Shown piece after piece: positions 51,202 to 59,624 of a stretch of 64,000 nucleotides of DNA. How positions within the stretch are numbered: the first letter of the stretch is position 1; the number at the start of each line of letters is the position of its first letter. The notes under the pieces are model-generated. The model saw only the letters and a program-made list of their open reading frames with translations. It did not search any database and was not told the origin of the DNA. The position numbers and the translations under genes are program-made. The stretch is from positions 1 through 64,000 of the forward strand of contig JAVJST010000002.1 in the NCBI GenBank assembly GCA_040219295.1. Reading direction: 5' to 3'. The DNA comes from JAVJST01 sp040219295 (GTDB taxonomy: Bacteria; Pseudomonadota; Alphaproteobacteria; Rhodospirillales; Casp-alpha2).

Positions 51202-51749
51202 GCTGCCGGTTCCTGCTCTTCCTCTTCAGTATTGACCGTTTGACTGTAGATTTCGTCGACATACCCAAACGAGGCGAGATCGTCCATTCGCATTGGATAA
51301 AGAATACCATCCAAGTGATCGCACTCATGCTGAACGACCCTCGCATGATAACCTGAGATTTCTCGTTCTAACCTATCGCCATCAAGATCCTGATAGCTCA
51401 GGCGGATGCGGACAGGGCGCCGGACAACGCCGGTCATCCCGGGCAGTGACAGACATCCTTCGCGATCGAGCGCCGTTTCCGTGCCGAGAGGCTCAATTAC
51501 CGGGTTGATCAGGACCGTGAGCGGAACCTCGCTACCGTCTTCGGTCCGGGACGGCGGGACGAAGTAAACTACAACACGCAGTCCGACATGGACCTGAGGT
51601 GCGGCAAGGCCAACTCCGCCGGCATCAGCCATAGTTTCGATCATATCACCGACAAGGCGGGCGATTGCCGGCGACGCCGGTTCTTCGACCCGCAGGGCGC
51701 GACGCATGAGAACCGGATTTCCCATGCGGGCTATCTTCAGCAGCGACAC
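51198..51749 (-). CDS. def: Peptide deformylase
   Basis: 183 residues from a GTG at 51749 with GGAGGG five to six bases upstream; the frame to 51827 is not conserved. It removes N-formyl from nascent proteins. All three motifs are present: GVGLAAPQ, EGCLSLP (metal Cys) and QHECDHLDG (HExxH). It may be a second deformylase, since def more often sits with fmt and priA. Downstream it is coupled to COQ9, and it is divergent from rpsU across 133 bases. Confidence 0.93.
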   Translation of the reverse strand: MSLLKIARMGNPVLMRRALRVEEPASPAIARLVGDMIETMADAGGVGLAAPQVHVGLRVVVYFVPPSRTEDGSEVPLTVLINPVIEPLGTETALDREGCLSLPGMTGVVRRPVRIRLSYQDLDGDRLEREISGYHARVVQHECDHLDGILYPMRMDDLASFGYVDEIYSQTVNTEEEEQEPAA

Positions 51750-51882
51750 GTCGCCCTCCGAAAAAACAATACAACAGAAGCACCTGAGGCCTTCACAAGG
51801 GCGCGGCGATGTGCTAGAAGCCCGCACCTCATGAAGATCGTCAGGTCTTCATCCCGTGTAACATGATGAGAGATAAGCAGAC

Positions 51883-52086
51883 GTGCAAGTAACGGTTCGT
51901 GACAACAATGTCGATCAGGCCCTCAAGGTCCTGAAGAAGAAAATGCAGCGCGAAGGCATCTTCCGCGAGATGAAGCTTCGCCGGTCCTACGAAAAGCCGT
52001 CTGAGCGGCGTGCTCGCGAAAAGGCGGAGGCTGTTCGTCGGGCCCGCAAGCTTGAGCGGAAGCGTATCGAACGCGAGGGATTCTAG
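51883..52086 (+). CDS. rpsU: Ribosomal protein bS21
   Basis: 67 residues, MQVTVRDNNVDQALKVLKKK then YEKPSERRAREKAEAVRRAR, the alphaproteobacterial S21 form. It starts at GTG 51883. A weak promoter-like pair (TTCACA 51792, CTAGAA 51814, spacer 16) lies upstream. An intrinsic terminator follows, so it is a single-gene unit. Confidence 0.96.
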   Translation: MQVTVRDNNVDQALKVLKKKMQREGIFREMKLRRSYEKPSERRAREKAEAVRRARKLERKRIEREGF

Positions 52087-52118
52087 GCGCTTCCGTCCAG
52101 CACGACTCATCAATACCA

Positions 52119-52152
52119 AACGGCGCCTCCCCCGGGGATGGCGCCGTTGTTC
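52119..52152 (+). terminator. Intrinsic terminator after rpsU
   Basis: AACGGCGCC (52119-52127) and GGCGCCGTT (52140-52148) form a perfect nine-base stem with a 12-base loop. The downstream tract GTTCGTT is only moderately T-rich. It lies 33 bases past the rpsU stop. It may also serve the TPR gene ending at 52180 on the other strand. Confidence 0.75.
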
Positions 52153-52179
52153 GTTGCTCCTATACTTACAACGCGTGGC

Positions 52180-53583
52180 CTAGTCGCCGGTGGTGTCCAT
52201 CAACCGACGAACGCGGGATAGGTTCTTCTCGATGACGTTAGCGCGTTGCGTCTGACCAAGTTGTTCGTAGACTTCCTTCGCGCCTTCGAAATTGCGGGCC
52301 GCACCAGTCAGGACCTCCTTGTCCCGGGTTCGTTTCGCCAGAGCGAACGACGCCGCCCCGAGATTGTTTGCGGTTTGCGCCCAGAGTTTGGGCATTGTTT
52401 CGCGACGGCGGACCTGCATGGCCTGTTCGAAAGATGCAATGGAATGCTTGAGGATTCCATCGTCCGCCCTGTCCTCACCCATAGTCAGCAAGATTACCCC
52501 CATGTTGTTCATGATCTCCGACCACTTGGAGGGCATCGTCTGACGGGTGAAAACGGTTTGCGCCGCCTGAAGAGCCTTTAGCGCATCTCTAAATGGCTTT
52601 TGCGTCCCTTCCTTGACGGCCAAGCGATACGTCAACATGGCGAACTCGATCTGCGCCTGCGCCCAGGCGCGCGGCGCCGCTTCGGCACTCAGTGCCTCCG
52701 CGATCTCTGAATAGAGAGCGATCGCCTGTTGCATCGGCCCATGCGCGCCATCCTCGCCATCCTCGTTCTCGACGTTCTGAACCGATGCCAGGGCCTGAAG
52801 CGCTTGGGCAAGATGACTCTTCGCACCGGCCCAGCTCAAGGGCGATAGTGTCGGGTCGAAGCCAGTCGCCGCCTTGCGGTAGGCAGTTGCCGCACGATCG
52901 TACATCGACTCGCTGCGAGTATACCGCGCCCGCGTGGTAAGCACGTTGCCGATAGCATTGAACAGGCCGGCTCGCAGATTGGACGGCAATTCCTGGAGAT
53001 TGTCGTCGACCAACGGCCAAACCACCTCCGCGTAGTGCTTCAGGGCGGGCGCCAAACGTTGCGCGGCATTTGGCGAGGCTGCACAAGCTGCCGCGACAAC
53101 CGACGCCGCAATGGCATTCTGTACCTGAACCGGAAAATCCGCCGGCGCGATCAGAATGTCGTCTGTTGAAAACCGACCCGGCACATTGTCGATATTCTCG
53201 TCAGCTGAAACGAACCAGAGACCGACCGCAGCGCCGTCACCGGTTGCCGCACCACAGATCGCCACATCGGCCTTGTCGATCATCAATGCATCGCGGGTTC
53301 TCTCGATCGCACCGACCATAGCCATCGAACTGCCGAACTCGACATCAACCTTCTGGCTCGAACGCCTGACAGAAAGCATCGGAATGGCGGAGAGGAGCCT
53401 GGCAATCACCTTGGCAGCCCGCATTCCGTCATTGCTGTTCATGCCTGTGATAATGATCGAAATCTTGTCGTCGGGAACGAAATCAGACGGGTCTGTGTCG
53501 ACTGGAACGGACAACGCAGAATCGACCTCATCTGAGAGGTCCGGTCGCTTCCACCAGCCAAAAAGAACTCGAAAAAGGCTCAT
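52180..53583 (-). CDS. TPR protein with an N-terminal alpha/beta domain of unknown type
   Basis: 467 residues from ATG 53583 (an ATG at 53595 is in frame). Residues about 40-180 form an alternating alpha/beta domain (ISIIITGMNSNDGMRAAKVI; KADVAICGAATGDGAAVGLW) that may resemble the small domain in FlgO/TolB-N-like proteins; this is inference. From about 180 onward there are helical TPR-type repeats (NNMGVILLTMGEDRADDGIL; NNLGAASFALAKRTRDKEVL). No signal peptide. Function unknown. Single gene, converging on the rpsU terminator. Confidence 0.75.
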   Translation of the reverse strand: MSLFRVLFGWWKRPDLSDEVDSALSVPVDTDPSDFVPDDKISIIITGMNSNDGMRAAKVIARLLSAIPMLSVRRSSQKVDVEFGSSMAMVGAIERTRDALMIDKADVAICGAATGDGAAVGLWFVSADENIDNVPGRFSTDDILIAPADFPVQVQNAIAASVVAAACAASPNAAQRLAPALKHYAEVVWPLVDDNLQELPSNLRAGLFNAIGNVLTTRARYTRSESMYDRAATAYRKAATGFDPTLSPLSWAGAKSHLAQALQALASVQNVENEDGEDGAHGPMQQAIALYSEIAEALSAEAAPRAWAQAQIEFAMLTYRLAVKEGTQKPFRDALKALQAAQTVFTRQTMPSKWSEIMNNMGVILLTMGEDRADDGILKHSIASFEQAMQVRRRETMPKLWAQTANNLGAASFALAKRTRDKEVLTGAARNFEGAKEVYEQLGQTQRANVIEKNLSRVRRLMDTTGD

Positions 53584-53749
53584 TTCCTGAACCAATGCAA
53601 CGATTCAGAGTAGCATCTGAAGGCTCAGTGCCAACTCGTCATCAAGTTTTGGAGTTCGTCGATATTGCGGGTTATACGTATATTTTCAAGAGGGAAAATA
53701 AGCCGAAACTCGGAGCTTCTGTGCATAACCGGCCCGACAGGAATGAGAA

Positions 53750-53781
53750 AGCAGGCCCGATCCTCCGATCGAGCCTGCCAT
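53750..53781 (-). terminator. Terminator downstream of pntB
   Basis: GGCAGGCTCGATC and GATCGGGCCTGC on the minus strand pair with one or two mismatches, followed by TTTCTC, about 25 bases past the pntB stop. Likely the end of the transhydrogenase operon. Confidence 0.65.
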
Positions 53782-53805
53782 AACTCATTGATTTCTCATA
53801 AGAGA

Positions 53806-55194
53806 CTACTCGAGAGCCTGAACGATACTCTCGGTCATCGCCTTGGCGTCGCCAAACAGCATCATCGTGTTGTCGGCGAAGAATAGCGGGTTCTCCACGC
53901 CGGCGTATCCGGATCCCATCGATCTTTTCACAAAAAGAACCGTCCCCGCCTTCTCGACATCTAGAATCGGCATGCCCGCAATCGGGCTTGCAGGATCGGT
54001 TTTCGCGCTCGGATTGGTCACGTCGTTGGCGCCAATGACGTAGGCGACGTCAGCGGTCGAGAACTCATGGTTGATCTCCTCGAGTTCGAAGACCTCGTCG
54101 TACGGAATGTTAGCTTCCGCGAGCAGCACGTTCATATGCCCCGGCATGCGGCCAGCAACCGGATGAATCGCGTACTTGACCTCCACCCCTTCCGACTTGA
54201 GCGCGTCGGCCATTTCCCGAAGCGCATGCTGAGCCTGGGCCACCGCCATGCCGTAGCCCGGAACGACGATAACCTTCGACGCGTTCTTCATGATGAACGC
54301 CGCATCGTCGGCACTGCCCGGGCGAACGGATTTGTCACCCGACGTCGCCGCGGCAGCCGGACCGGCATCGCCGCCGAACCCGCCCAGCAGCACGTTGAGA
54401 ATTGACCGGTTCATTCCCTTGCACATTATGTAACTGAGAATTGCGCCCGAAGATCCGACCAATGCGCCCGTAATAATCAGCGCCGGATTGGACAAGGTGA
54501 AGCCGATACCTGCCGCTGCCCAGCCGGAGTAGGAATTCAGCATTGAAACGACAACCGGCATGTCGGCGCCGCCGATCGGGATGATGATCAAAAAACCGAT
54601 CAGGAAGGCCAACAGAATGAGAGTCCAATAGGCGGTTGACGATTCACTGCCGACGAATGAAATGATCAGCACCACTATGGCCGCGCCGACAACGGCATTC
54701 AGCAAGTGCTGGCCTTTAAACACGATTGGCGAGCCGGACATAATGCCTTGTAGCTTCGCAAATGCGATCACCGAACCAGAGAAGGTGATCGCACCGATCG
54801 CAGCGCCAAGCGACATCTCCACCAGACTGCCCCCCGGAATGGAGCCAGGCGCACCCAGCCCATAGGCTTGCGGATTATAGAATGCCGCCGTGGCGACAAA
54901 TACCGCCGCCAGACCGACCAAACTGTGGAACGCGGCGACGAGCTGCGGCAACGCCGTCATCTGGATCTTCAACGCGACGATGGTACCAATCGCGCCGCCA
55001 ACCAGAATACCGAGGATGATCATGCTGTAGTTCAGAACGCCCGGGTCTGCCAGGGTCGTACCGACGGCGATGATCATGCCGGCGATGCCCATCACGTTCC
55101 CGCGACGCGCCGTCACGGGCGAACTCAATCCACGCAGTGCCATGATGAAGAAAATGGAAGCCAGCAGATAAAGGTAGCCGGTAATAGATTCCAT
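53806..55194 (-). CDS. pntB: NAD(P) transhydrogenase subunit beta
   Basis: 462 residues. About eight to nine membrane helices form domain II. The C-terminal NADP-binding domain III (about 290-462) has VIVVPGYGMAVAQAQHALRE and HPVAGRMPGHMNVLLAEANI, diagnostic of PntB. It couples proton influx to NADPH formation from NADH. Last gene of the three-gene unit pntAA-pntAB-pntB; 15 bases after pntAB. Confidence 0.97.
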   Translation of the reverse strand: MESITGYLYLLASIFFIMALRGLSSPVTARRGNVMGIAGMIIAVGTTLADPGVLNYSMIILGILVGGAIGTIVALKIQMTALPQLVAAFHSLVGLAAVFVATAAFYNPQAYGLGAPGSIPGGSLVEMSLGAAIGAITFSGSVIAFAKLQGIMSGSPIVFKGQHLLNAVVGAAIVVLIISFVGSESSTAYWTLILLAFLIGFLIIIPIGGADMPVVVSMLNSYSGWAAAGIGFTLSNPALIITGALVGSSGAILSYIMCKGMNRSILNVLLGGFGGDAGPAAAATSGDKSVRPGSADDAAFIMKNASKVIVVPGYGMAVAQAQHALREMADALKSEGVEVKYAIHPVAGRMPGHMNVLLAEANIPYDEVFELEEINHEFSTADVAYVIGANDVTNPSAKTDPASPIAGMPILDVEKAGTVLFVKRSMGSGYAGVENPLFFADNTMMLFGDAKAMTESIVQALE

Positions 55195-55209
55195 GATACG
55201 CGGCTCCCT

Positions 55210-55629
55210 TTACTTTGCTTTTTTCTTGAACATGGCCAGCATGCGCTGGGTGACGATGAACCCGCCGAAAATATTTACTGACGCCAACGTGACTGCAAGG
55301 AAGCCCATGACCTTGGCAAATCCGATTTCGCCAGCCGGTCCAGCCGCCAGCAATCCACCGACGATGATTACCGACGAAATCGCGTTGGTAACGCCCATCA
55401 AGGGTGAATGCAGTGCCGGGGTCACGCTCCAGACCACGTAATAGCCGACGAAGCAGGCCAGAACGAAGACGGTGAACAACGACAAGAACGCATCACCACC
55501 ACCGATGGCCGGCGCAGATGCGGCAACCGCTTGTTCTAGCTGAACTGCGAGGTCCTGCACCCTCTCCAGTAACCCACTTGCTTCCGCAATGAGCTCCCGC
55601 GCCTGATGTTGGATGACATCCGTTTCCAT
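55210..55629 (-). CDS. pntAB: NAD(P) transhydrogenase subunit alpha part 2
   Basis: 139 residues. An N-terminal amphipathic helix region precedes three to four membrane helices with the conserved VTPALHSPLMGVTNAISSVI, the second half of the alpha subunit. The split alpha (PntAA plus PntAB) is the usual alphaproteobacterial form. Three bases separate it from pntAA. Confidence 0.96.
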   Translation of the reverse strand: METDVIQHQARELIAEASGLLERVQDLAVQLEQAVAASAPAIGGGDAFLSLFTVFVLACFVGYYVVWSVTPALHSPLMGVTNAISSVIIVGGLLAAGPAGEIGFAKVMGFLAVTLASVNIFGGFIVTQRMLAMFKKKAK

Positions 55630-55632
55630 TAT

Positions 55633-56874
55633 CTACTCCTCCGACGCAGGTTTCGACGAGGTACCCGACTTCGCGGTTCGCGTGCCACTCTTCTTCTTCG
55701 CAGCCGTCTTCGCCACGGGTTTCGAACTGAGGGCCTCAAGGACACGATCGTTGGTAACCTTCCCGTCGCGCGCCACAAGCGTTCCAGTCACGGTTTCGTC
55801 TTCCCAATCGATCGACAGCGTCTTTGATTCCTTGTCGACGTGCGGACTAATGAAGTTGAACAGGTTGCGCGCAAACAACCCGCTGGCATCTTCGGCCACC
55901 AGGGCCGGCCAGTTCGTGTAACCGACGATCGTGACACCGTTCTTGACCACCACTTTACCTGGTTCGGTCAGCTCGCAGTTTCCGCCGGCTTCCGCGGCAA
56001 GGTCGACGACAACGGCCCCCGGCTTCATGGTCGCCACCATCTCCTTCGAGATGAGCCGCGGCGCAGGCCGTCCGGGAACTAGCGCCGTGGTAACGACGAT
56101 ATCCTGTTTCTTAATGTGCTCGGCAACGACGGCCTTCTGTTTTTCGAAATACTCCGGCGGCATCTCTTTGGCGTATCCGCCTTCAGTCTGCGCATCCTTC
56201 TCCATGTCGGCGTCGACTTCGAGGAATTTACCGCCCAGACTGGCCACCTGCTCCTTGGTCGCCGGCCGAACATCCGTGGCGGTCACGACTGCGCCGAGGC
56301 GTTTCGCTGTCGCGATGGCCTGCAGGCCAGCGACACCGACACCCATAATGAAGGCCTTGGCCGGCGGTACCGTCCCCGCCGCCGTCATCATCATCGGAAA
56401 CGCCCGATGAAGCTGATTGCCAGCCTCGATTATCGCACGATATCCGGCGAGATTTGATTGGGAAGACAGGACGTCCATGCTCTGCGCGCGACTGATCCGG
56501 GGCATCAATTCCATGGCGAACGCCGTCACGCCGGCTTTGGCGCAAGCCTCGGCAATCTCGGGATTGCCGAGTACGCCGAGTTGCGCCAGCAAAACGGTTC
56601 CCTTGGCGTAACTGGAGAGTTCTGTATTCTTCCCGGACACGGTCGGTGCACGGACTTTAAAGACAACACCCGCGTCCTTCAGAGCGTCGGACGCCGACTT
56701 TGCAATTGTCGCCCCGGCATCTCTCAAGACGCTGTCTGGAAAGTTCGAAGCTTCGCCTGCGCCGGATTCGACAACGACGTCGAAACCAAGCCCAATCAAC
56801 CTCTTGATGACATCCGGCGATATCGCGACACGCGCTTCGTCGGAATGCCGCTCCTTGGGAATGGCAAGTTTCAT
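55633..56874 (-). CDS. pntAA: NAD(P) transhydrogenase subunit alpha part 1
   Basis: 413 residues from ATG 56874; the frame to 56907 adds 11 residues not typical of the family. It begins MKLAIPKERHSDEARVAISP, like alanine dehydrogenase. The NAD-binding Rossmann motif GVGVAGLQAIATAKRLGA is near 169-186. The mobile-loop region and the C-terminal Lys/Ser-rich tail (TAAKKKSGTRTAKSGTSS) follow. The tail of about 25 residues is an odd basic extension. A palindrome lies 42 bases upstream. Confidence 0.96.
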   Translation of the reverse strand: MKLAIPKERHSDEARVAISPDVIKRLIGLGFDVVVESGAGEASNFPDSVLRDAGATIAKSASDALKDAGVVFKVRAPTVSGKNTELSSYAKGTVLLAQLGVLGNPEIAEACAKAGVTAFAMELMPRISRAQSMDVLSSQSNLAGYRAIIEAGNQLHRAFPMMMTAAGTVPPAKAFIMGVGVAGLQAIATAKRLGAVVTATDVRPATKEQVASLGGKFLEVDADMEKDAQTEGGYAKEMPPEYFEKQKAVVAEHIKKQDIVVTTALVPGRPAPRLISKEMVATMKPGAVVVDLAAEAGGNCELTEPGKVVVKNGVTIVGYTNWPALVAEDASGLFARNLFNFISPHVDKESKTLSIDWEDETVTGTLVARDGKVTNDRVLEALSSKPVAKTAAKKKSGTRTAKSGTSSKPASEE

Positions 56875-56915
56875 GAATCTATCCTCGCAGGCGCGATGGG
56901 CCTTCATAAAGGGGC

Positions 56916-56960
56916 TGAACGTCCACGTTCAAAAACTGGTCGACTTTATCTGGTATTATA
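56916..56960 (-). promoter_or_regulatory. Palindrome and -10-like box upstream of pntAA
   Basis: TGAACGT (56916-56922) and ACGTTCA (56925-56931) form a perfect seven-base inverted repeat with a two-base spacer. On the minus strand TATAAT is at 56960-56955. The palindrome would then sit about +15 to +32 in the transcript, a place where a repressor could block. No regulator is identified. Confidence 0.45.
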
Positions 56961-57158
56961 TATGCCAAGACGAATCCGTCATTACAAGTAGCGAGAACGA
57001 TTTGCCAAGTTTTCTATGGAAAACCACAAGAAATACAAATTGTGCTTGTATTACCCTGCCTCGCTCCCCTGAGTATCTCTCTGCGTTGCTGGCGACCCGG
57101 CGGTACGCTGCATTATAGTTGTTGATTAGTAATGGACAGTCTACTCGGAGCCGTGGTC

Positions 57159-58274
57159 ATGGACCATAAGGAATTGCTCAGTTTAGCGCGTGATAAGAGC
57201 GACAGGGGTCGTGCGAAACTGAGCGAGGCCGTCTCCGACATGTTCTCTGGTGTCGGCGACAGCCTGAGCGACAGCGAGCGATCGCTAATGCTCGAGATTC
57301 TCCAGGACCTGATTGGTTCCTGCGAGCGCAGCGTGCGGCAATCGATCTCCCTACGGTTGGCAGAGGTACCCAACATTCCCCACGAACTGGCCCTCGAACT
57401 GGCGAACGACGAAGCAGACATCGCGTTTCCAATCCTCGCAAAATGCAATGTGCTTCTCGACACCGACCTCATTGATATTGTCCGCACCCGAACTGTGCAG
57501 CACCAACTTGCCGTCGCGATCCGAAATCCGGTCAACTACGACGTCAGTGATGCTCTTGTTGAGGCCGGAAACGAGGAGGTCATCACCAGGCTTCTTGAGA
57601 ACAAGGCCGCGAGGATCACCGACGCGACAATGGAATATCTCGTTGATCAGTCGGAGCGCGTGAAAGGCTTCCAGGCCCCGATCCTCCACCGCGACGATCT
57701 TGATCCGGCACTCGCCGAGCGCATGTTCATCTGGGTGTCCGCGGCACTTCGCGAATATATCCTCGACCACTATTCTGTCGACGAGACTGTCATCGACCGA
57801 TTGCTCGAGGAGACGGCCCTTGATCACTTCAAGGACATGGCTATCCGCGGCAAGACAAAGGCGATCAGTGCGAAACTGGCAGACGCGCTCGCCGAGGAGG
57901 GGCAGGCCACTCCGGAAATTATGCTGCTGGCATTGGAGTGCGGCGAGGTCGCATTGTTCATATCAATGCTGCAACGACAGACCGGCCTCAGCGAGGCGGT
58001 GTTGTCCCGATTCATCACAGAATCTTCGGGCGAAGGCCTTGTGGTCATCGCCAAGGCACTTGATATCGGCAAGCCACAATTCGTCCAGATTTACACACTT
58101 TGCCGCAAGGCCTACCCCCCGCCTTCGGAATCGTTCGGCAATTTTCTAAAGCGGGCACTAGGCCTTTTCGCGAGCCTTAGACCAGACGCCGCGAAAGCGC
58201 TCGTTGAGGGTTGGGATCGCCGGACCACCCATTCGCAGGCGATCAACGACGTCAAAACAGCATTCGCGCTTTGA
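57159..58274 (+). CDS. DUF2336 protein
   Basis: 371 residues from ATG 57159, with GGAG eight bases upstream; ATG 57132 is an alternative adding nine residues. It begins MDHKELLSLARDKSDRGRAK. HEAT-like helical pairs run through the chain (SLRLAEVPNIPHELALELAN; HQLAVAIRNPVNYDVSDALV), and the C-terminal half contains the DUF2336 domain. Typical of alphaproteobacteria with no settled function. It is divergent from pntAA and convergent with the cyclase-fold gene at 58293. Confidence 0.85.
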   Translation: MDHKELLSLARDKSDRGRAKLSEAVSDMFSGVGDSLSDSERSLMLEILQDLIGSCERSVRQSISLRLAEVPNIPHELALELANDEADIAFPILAKCNVLLDTDLIDIVRTRTVQHQLAVAIRNPVNYDVSDALVEAGNEEVITRLLENKAARITDATMEYLVDQSERVKGFQAPILHRDDLDPALAERMFIWVSAALREYILDHYSVDETVIDRLLEETALDHFKDMAIRGKTKAISAKLADALAEEGQATPEIMLLALECGEVALFISMLQRQTGLSEAVLSRFITESSGEGLVVIAKALDIGKPQFVQIYTLCRKAYPPPSESFGNFLKRALGLFASLRPDAAKALVEGWDRRTTHSQAINDVKTAFAL

Positions 58275-58292
58275 AAAACCTGCCACCGGCAG

Positions 58293-59552
58293 TCACTCGG
58301 TGGCAGAGCTCCGAGTCGCGTACGCTGCCTCGCCAATTCCGAACTTGATCAGATCCCGGGTCTGAAGCCCCAGGTAGATGGGGTCCCCGTGGCGACGATA
58401 AATATTAATCTTGGCGTTGTAGACACTGCGTTGTTTCCTGTGCTTATCGACAAGCCGGTACCGGCGAACACCGAACTCGCCGTTATCGAACTGATCGCCT
58501 GTCAGGTAGCACTTAATCGAATCAACCTCGTCACCTGAGAGTTCGAGCCCTTTGAGGCTTGATAGTGTTTCCTGGGTTTTGTCGATGAACTGCAGGGTAT
58601 CGATCCGGACCATCCGTCCAAGTTCCCAGTCCGGCATTGGTACAAAGAAATCGCCGACCAGAACCTGCCCGGGCAGGGCGTAGTCGATCATCCTCGCCAG
58701 TTCGATGGTCACGTCGCCAACGATGTAACTGTAGACAGTCGGACTGAGTCCTTCGGATTGATAGAACTCGTAGTGGCCGCCGACATGAAAGCAGGCACGC
58801 AGCAGCGGCGTTGTATTGTGGCGCGACTTCCCGCGAGCAATCGCATTGTCGGCGAGAACAAGATGCATGAAGTGGTAAAGGTTGACGTTGGCCTGAATGC
58901 TGCGGTCCCGATTCCAGATGTAGAAACCGTCTCCAGTGGTCGAACGCGCGAAGCTGATATCGATATTGTTGCTCAGCATCTTCGAGTAGGCTGCGTTCAC
59001 AGAGTACGAGAGGCTGTTCAGCTGGGTCACCTGCTCCAGCGGAGACAGGAGCGAAAACCCGACGATGTCGAACAACGCGACTGCCCGGTCCTCGACGTAC
59101 GAGATGCCGTAGCGTTTGACGACGGCCTCCATGACGTCGATCGAGACATCCTCGCCGGGCGTGAACGGGAGTTCGATGGTCATCGGCGCGGTACCCAGAA
59201 GCTTTGAGAGATGCGCCATCTCCTGCTGGGAAACGATCTTCGGCCGCGCAATCACGCCTTCAATAACGTTCTGAGAACGCTGTGACCGTTCGTCGCCGTC
59301 CAGCACCGCAAGATCAGAGTCCGCATCCATCCCCGAGGCAACAAACTCACTCAGGACGAAGTGCGGGACCACGAGGACGTCCATCGCCCCCGAACGCGAC
59401 GACCAAACGAGCACAATATTCCGGCCCAGCGCCCACATTGAATGCAGCGCCGTATCAACGATCTCAACCCATTTGGCGTGACCGGGATCGACGGCGGCAG
59501 CTTTGCCTGCGGCAAGAACGGTCGCGTCCACTCCGCTCGTCGTATCCGCCAT
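58293..59552 (-). CDS. Divergent class III cyclase-fold protein
   Basis: 419 residues, soluble. An N-terminal region (about 1-140) is followed by a cyclase homology domain from about 153. The metal-binding aspartates are visible as Asp162 in LFDIVGFS and Asp208 in TTGDGFYIW. The purine-specifying Lys position reads Arg/Ser and the transition-state Asn is not conserved (VGDVTIELARMI, with Arg287 kept). A long insertion lies between the second metal site and this motif. A C-terminal basic segment (KHRKQRSVYNAKINIYRRHG) ends the chain. Could be a cyclase with another product or a pseudoenzyme. It shares only the two core motifs with the cyclase at 33566. Confidence 0.7.
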   Translation of the reverse strand: MADTTSGVDATVLAAGKAAAVDPGHAKWVEIVDTALHSMWALGRNIVLVWSSRSGAMDVLVVPHFVLSEFVASGMDADSDLAVLDGDERSQRSQNVIEGVIARPKIVSQQEMAHLSKLLGTAPMTIELPFTPGEDVSIDVMEAVVKRYGISYVEDRAVALFDIVGFSLLSPLEQVTQLNSLSYSVNAAYSKMLSNNIDISFARSTTGDGFYIWNRDRSIQANVNLYHFMHLVLADNAIARGKSRHNTTPLLRACFHVGGHYEFYQSEGLSPTVYSYIVGDVTIELARMIDYALPGQVLVGDFFVPMPDWELGRMVRIDTLQFIDKTQETLSSLKGLELSGDEVDSIKCYLTGDQFDNGEFGVRRYRLVDKHRKQRSVYNAKINIYRRHGDPIYLGLQTRDLIKFGIGEAAYATRSSATE

Positions 59553-59624
59553 CCAAAACCCCTCAGATCCTCAGTCGGCGGAGAATACTACTCTTGAGGA
59601 TCACCAAAGGACAAGAAGAGCGGA

